Shown piece by piece: positions 60,738 to 64,000 of a stretch of DNA of 64,000 nt. The stretch is from an uncultured Mycoplasmatota bacterium. Lineage in GTDB: Bacteria; Bacillota_I; Bacilli_A; RF39; UBA660. The number at the start of each line of letters is the position of its first letter. Positions within the stretch are counted from its first letter, which is position 1. The notes under the pieces are model-generated. The model ran no database searches. It was not told where the DNA came from and worked only from the letters and a program-made list of their open reading frames with translations. The translations under genes were made by a program, and so were the position numbers. The DNA is taken from the NCBI GenBank assembly GCA_900553855.1, contig USFG01000004.1, positions 1 to 64,000 on the forward strand, read 5' to 3'.

Positions 60738-62878
60738 TTAGATTAGTTTTAATATTTTTACCTTTTTTATTTATTTTATTACCAACGTGTTACTTGTTCG
60801 GCGATATTGTATTAGAAAAATTAAAATTAGAATTTAATAAATATTTAAAAGTTTGTGTAGGATTTATTTCGATTATTTCACTTTTTCAAATATTGTATTA
60901 TCCTGCTATGATTTTGCAATTACCAAGCTTGTATTTAACAATAGGTGGTTTAGCAATTACTTTATTTTTAATATTTTTAGATATTAAATATTTTAAAAAA
61001 ATTAAAAATTTTTATAAAGATAAATATATTTTGGGAATATTATTTATGGCCTTTATATTTTTCTTTTTGTATATGAGAACTGTTCCTGAAGAATATTTCT
61101 ATTATGATGATAGTTTTTATTTGCCTTTAATGTATCATAATGCTAACACGAATAAATTATTTTCAATAGAACCTCGTGTAGGAACAGAGGTAAATTCTAT
61201 ATCTAAATATTATATGTATCAGGGATATTATTTAATTGGAAGCTTTTTTATAAGTATATTTAATATATTTAAAGATATATTTAGTTTAAAATTTTCTTAT
61301 GTTTCAATTGTGCTTTATTTTATGTCTGTTCCAACATTTACTATTTTATTTTTTACTTTTTTAGGTCTAATTAAACAAAATGAATTAACTAAATTAGAAA
61401 AAATTTTATTTGGTTTATGTGGTTTATTTTATATAATTTATTTACCAATTGATTCTAATATTTATAATAATATATTTATGACTGGTTATTCAGGAGTATT
61501 TAGTTCTTTGACGGTTATATATCCTTTTTTAATGTTTGTTGTATTTAATTTTTATAAACATAAAAATTATAAGTTTTTGTTAGTGATTTTATTTTTTGCG
61601 TTATTAAGTTATGCAAGTTTTAATTTGTTTAATATAGTCATTATATTGTTTATAATGTTATTATTTCAAATGATTAATAATTCTGAAATTAATTATAATG
61701 ATTATTTGTTATTAAGTTTTCCTGCTTTATTATATATTAGTGTTTTTTTAATAAATAATAATTTTATATCAATGTTTATATTTATTATGATTATGCTATT
61801 ATATATTATATATTTTAAATTTATAATTAAAAAACATAATTTAATCAGTTTAAATAAATTTAATAAATATTTTAAACCTATTTTGTTAGGAATATCTTTT
61901 TTTCCTGTTATTGCATCAATAATTATGGTTATATTTAGTATTAGTATTAAGATTGATACATTATATTATATAAATACTTTAATAAATGATTTTTTTCCTT
62001 TATTTGGTAGTTATAAATTTCATTATTCTTATATACCTATTACAATTTTCTACATAATTTTGTGTTATTTACTTATATTTAACGTTTATAAAAGAAGATA
62101 TGAATCTGCAGATAAAAAGGTTATATGGTTTATTGTTTTAATTGGATTGATTTTTTTGAATCCTTTGGCAATTCCATTTATTTCTACAACAATGACTTCT
62201 GAAGTATTTTCAAGAATTTTTCCGTTAATATTTAATCCATTGGTTATGTTTATTATTTTGAAACCTGTTATTAATAGTTTTAAGTGGAAGAAATGTTTAG
62301 CTTTTCTAATGATAATGTTTATTGTTGGTATTTCTTTAACAGAATTGAAGTCTTTAAGTTATACAGTTGGACAAACCGGTGGATCAGAAAAAGTTTATAG
62401 AATGAGACCTCGAGATGTTATTGCATATATTAAACTTGAAAAATATTTGAATGATTATAATGTTAGTAATCCTGTACTTGCTTCAAATCATAGTGATATG
62501 AGGATACTAAATCCTAAGATTGTAAGTAGCTATGATAGATTTATCTCTTTAACACCAAATGAAAGTTTTACAAAATATGCTTATTATCAGTTAACTCTTT
62601 ATAGACTTAATCAGGGTATAATAAATACTGAATATTTACAAGATGGAGATACACTATATGATGCAATTAAATATTTAGGCGTTAATTTAATAACAGTAGA
62701 TATAAAATGTTTAGATAATGAAGTAATTGATGATATTGGTGGTGTTTGCGTATTTGATAAAGAAAAAGTAAATGATGCTAGATTTATCGAAGCCAATAAA
62801 ATATATAATGATTTATTAAAACATTTGGATTTAGTATATGAAACTGATCGATATAGGTTGTATTATGTAGGAGACTAA
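60734..62878 (+). CDS. large polytopic membrane protein, probable GT-C-type glycosyltransferase
   Basis: The 714-residue product has about fourteen membrane helices and an extracellular C-terminal domain (about 560-714). An acidic motif after the fourth helix (PEEYFYYDDSFYLPL, about 117-131) fits the first-loop Asp/Glu of GT-C enzymes, and the layout resembles DUF6077/DUF6541-type proteins. With the DPM1-like enzyme upstream it probably takes a sugar from a lipid carrier and adds it to the surface polymer. Assignment rests on topology and context. Confidence 0.6.
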   Translation: MIRLVLIFLPFLFILLPTCYLFGDIVLEKLKLEFNKYLKVCVGFISIISLFQILYYPAMILQLPSLYLTIGGLAITLFLIFLDIKYFKKIKNFYKDKYILGILFMAFIFFFLYMRTVPEEYFYYDDSFYLPLMYHNANTNKLFSIEPRVGTEVNSISKYYMYQGYYLIGSFFISIFNIFKDIFSLKFSYVSIVLYFMSVPTFTILFFTFLGLIKQNELTKLEKILFGLCGLFYIIYLPIDSNIYNNIFMTGYSGVFSSLTVIYPFLMFVVFNFYKHKNYKFLLVILFFALLSYASFNLFNIVIILFIMLLFQMINNSEINYNDYLLLSFPALLYISVFLINNNFISMFIFIMIMLLYIIYFKFIIKKHNLISLNKFNKYFKPILLGISFFPVIASIIMVIFSISIKIDTLYYINTLINDFFPLFGSYKFHYSYIPITIFYIILCYLLIFNVYKRRYESADKKVIWFIVLIGLIFLNPLAIPFISTTMTSEVFSRIFPLIFNPLVMFIILKPVINSFKWKKCLAFLMIMFIVGISLTELKSLSYTVGQTGGSEKVYRMRPRDVIAYIKLEKYLNDYNVSNPVLASNHSDMRILNPKIVSSYDRFISLTPNESFTKYAYYQLTLYRLNQGIINTEYLQDGDTLYDAIKYLGVNLITVDIKCLDNEVIDDIGGVCVFDKEKVNDARFIEANKIYNDLLKHLDLVYETDRYRLYYVGD

Positions 62879-62880
62879 TA

Positions 62881-64000
62881 ATGAAAGAAAAAATAAAGAA
62901 AATTTATAAGAAAATTTTAGAGAGAAAACTTGTTAAAAATTTTTTGATGATATTTACTGGTCAAGGAATATCTTCACTATTTGGCTTGTTTGCAACTATA
63001 ATGATTATATCAGCTATTGGATCTGAACAGCATGGCGTACTTATAGTTATACAAACATATTCAACGTTATTTTATAGTTTCTTTTCTTTTAAAACGTTTC
63101 AAGCGCTAATTAAATATTTAGCTCAAGCAAAGAAAGATAATGATATAGAAAATATTAAAATATATATTAAATGGTCTTTTCTTTTTGATTTATTATCTTT
63201 AATTTTAATGTTTGTTTTTGGAATTGTTTTAAAAAATATTGTAATAAGTTGGATGAATTGGCCTACTAATATTACTAGATATTTAATTATTTATCTAGCA
63301 TTACAAATTTTTTATTTACAAGGTACGACAATTGGCGTTTTGAGATCATATGAAAAGTATAATTATGTTGTAACATCTCAAATTGTTTCTAATGTTGTTA
63401 GATTTGCATTATATTTATATTGTTACTTAACTAAAAGTGGATTTGATACATTTTTTATTGCTGAAGTTATAGCAACTTTTGTAAATTATATATTATTAAT
63501 TTATTTTACTATAAAGGTTTTAAAAGAAAATAGATTACTAGATTTTTATAAAGTAAAATTAAAATATAAGAAAGAATTTTTTATGTTTAACATATACAGT
63601 AATTTAACATCTACTTTAGATTTACCTATTAATCAAGTTACTCAATTGATTATAAACAAATATTTAGGATTTAGTGCTAATTCAGCATATAGTGTATTTG
63701 AAAAATTAGGAACTATAATTAATAAACTTGGCGATCCTATTAATCAAATAATATATCCGGAAATGAATTTAAAAATTGTAGATAAAGATTATGATGGAGC
63801 AAAAAATTTATCCAAAAAATTAAAGAAATTAATGTTGGGTATATTTGCAGTATGCTTTGTTGGAACATTATTAACTTATAAATTATGGTTTCATTTATTT
63901 ATAGATGATGTTGATTTATATATTATTCCTTTTTGCTTGTATTTAGCATTTATATCATATTCTAATGCAGCTATGGGAACACATAATTTGTTTATGGCAT
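62881..64000 (+). CDS. MOP-superfamily flippase (Wzx-like), truncated by the window end
   Basis: Reading from the ATG at 62881, after GGAGA, gives an open frame of 373 codons that runs off the window with no stop. The product begins with a basic segment and then FLMIFTGQGISSLFGLFATI. It continues with many membrane helices and loops such as SYEKYNYVVTSQIV and NLTSTLDLPINQVTQLIINKY, typical of oligosaccharide flippases. It would export the lipid-linked product of the upstream glycosyltransferases. Its 3' end lies outside. Confidence 0.85.
   Translation, partial: MKEKIKKIYKKILERKLVKNFLMIFTGQGISSLFGLFATIMIISAIGSEQHGVLIVIQTYSTLFYSFFSFKTFQALIKYLAQAKKDNDIENIKIYIKWSFLFDLLSLILMFVFGIVLKNIVISWMNWPTNITRYLIIYLALQIFYLQGTTIGVLRSYEKYNYVVTSQIVSNVVRFALYLYCYLTKSGFDTFFIAEVIATFVNYILLIYFTIKVLKENRLLDFYKVKLKYKKEFFMFNIYSNLTSTLDLPINQVTQLIINKYLGFSANSAYSVFEKLGTIINKLGDPINQIIYPEMNLKIVDKDYDGAKNLSKKLKKLMLGIFAVCFVGTLLTYKLWFHLFIDDVDLYIIPFCLYLAFISYSNAAMGTHNLFMA

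Noticed and set aside
1..64000. CRISPR arrays, insertion sequences, prophage
   Set aside because: No regularly spaced repeats, transposases, integrases or phage structural genes were found; the tandem duplications seen are gene paralogues.

Overview
The window is very AT-rich DNA from a low-GC, Gram-positive bacterium with a cell wall. It has class B PBP, RodA/FtsW, LTA-synthase-like and peptidoglycan O-acetyltransferase-like genes. Gene order echoes Bacillus in several places (scpA-scpB, rplU-prp-rpmA, ylbD-ylbE, nusB-xseA-xseB, ymfF-ymfH, relA-dtd). TGA is used as a stop and tryptophan is TGG, so this is not the Mycoplasma code. An uncultured gut Bacilli lineage of the RF39/Erysipelotrichales type is my best guess; this is inference, because no rRNA is present. 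SpoIIP, SpoVB and YlbD/YlbE homologues point to a spore-forming ancestor or sporulator.

Layout. 1-4.3 kb: surface protein, phosphodiesterase, a Thr-rich membrane protein coupled to scpAB. 4.3-7.1 kb: tRNA-Leu and two tandem sigma-70 factors. 7.1-11.3 kb: L21 leader, rplU-prp-rpmA, parC, ylbD-ylbE. 11.3-19.2 kb: lone prepilin-like gene, nfo, DUF2624, class B PBP, a DUF6273-like/sigma-region-4-like protein, nusB-xseA-xseB and two small membrane proteins. 19.2-21.3 kb: RodA and a metallophosphoesterase relative that has lost most metal ligands. 21.4-27.7 kb: a Cys-rich secreted-protein operon and SpoIIP, which appears to start at ATA. 27.7-39.5 kb: ATP-grasp, PncC-like, ung, LiaF/LiaG-like pair, asnB, acyltransferase with two SGNH-like domains, P-type ATPase. 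39.5-48.5 kb: M16 peptidase pair, rdgB, rbgA-rnhB-ltaS-topA. 48.6-51.7 kb (minus): ABC transporter with two FtsX-type permeases and a secreted small protein. 51.9-56.5 kb: helical protein, spoVB, comN-like, relA-dtd. 56.5-64 kb: surface-glycan cluster running off the end.

Genes are packed tightly, with many TAATG or ATGA stop/start overlaps. Promoters repeatedly show an extended -10 (TGnTATAAT). Several intergenic hairpins place the next gene's Shine-Dalgarno sequence in their 3' arm. No CRISPR array, IS element, prophage or rRNA was seen. The best candidates for undescribed biology are the Cys-rich, possibly thioester-bearing, secreted operon (21.4-25.9 kb), the ABC/secreted-protein operon (48.6-51.7 kb), the tandem sigma factors with a diverged -10-recognition helix, the DUF6273/sigma-4 fusion, and the non-ATG starts.
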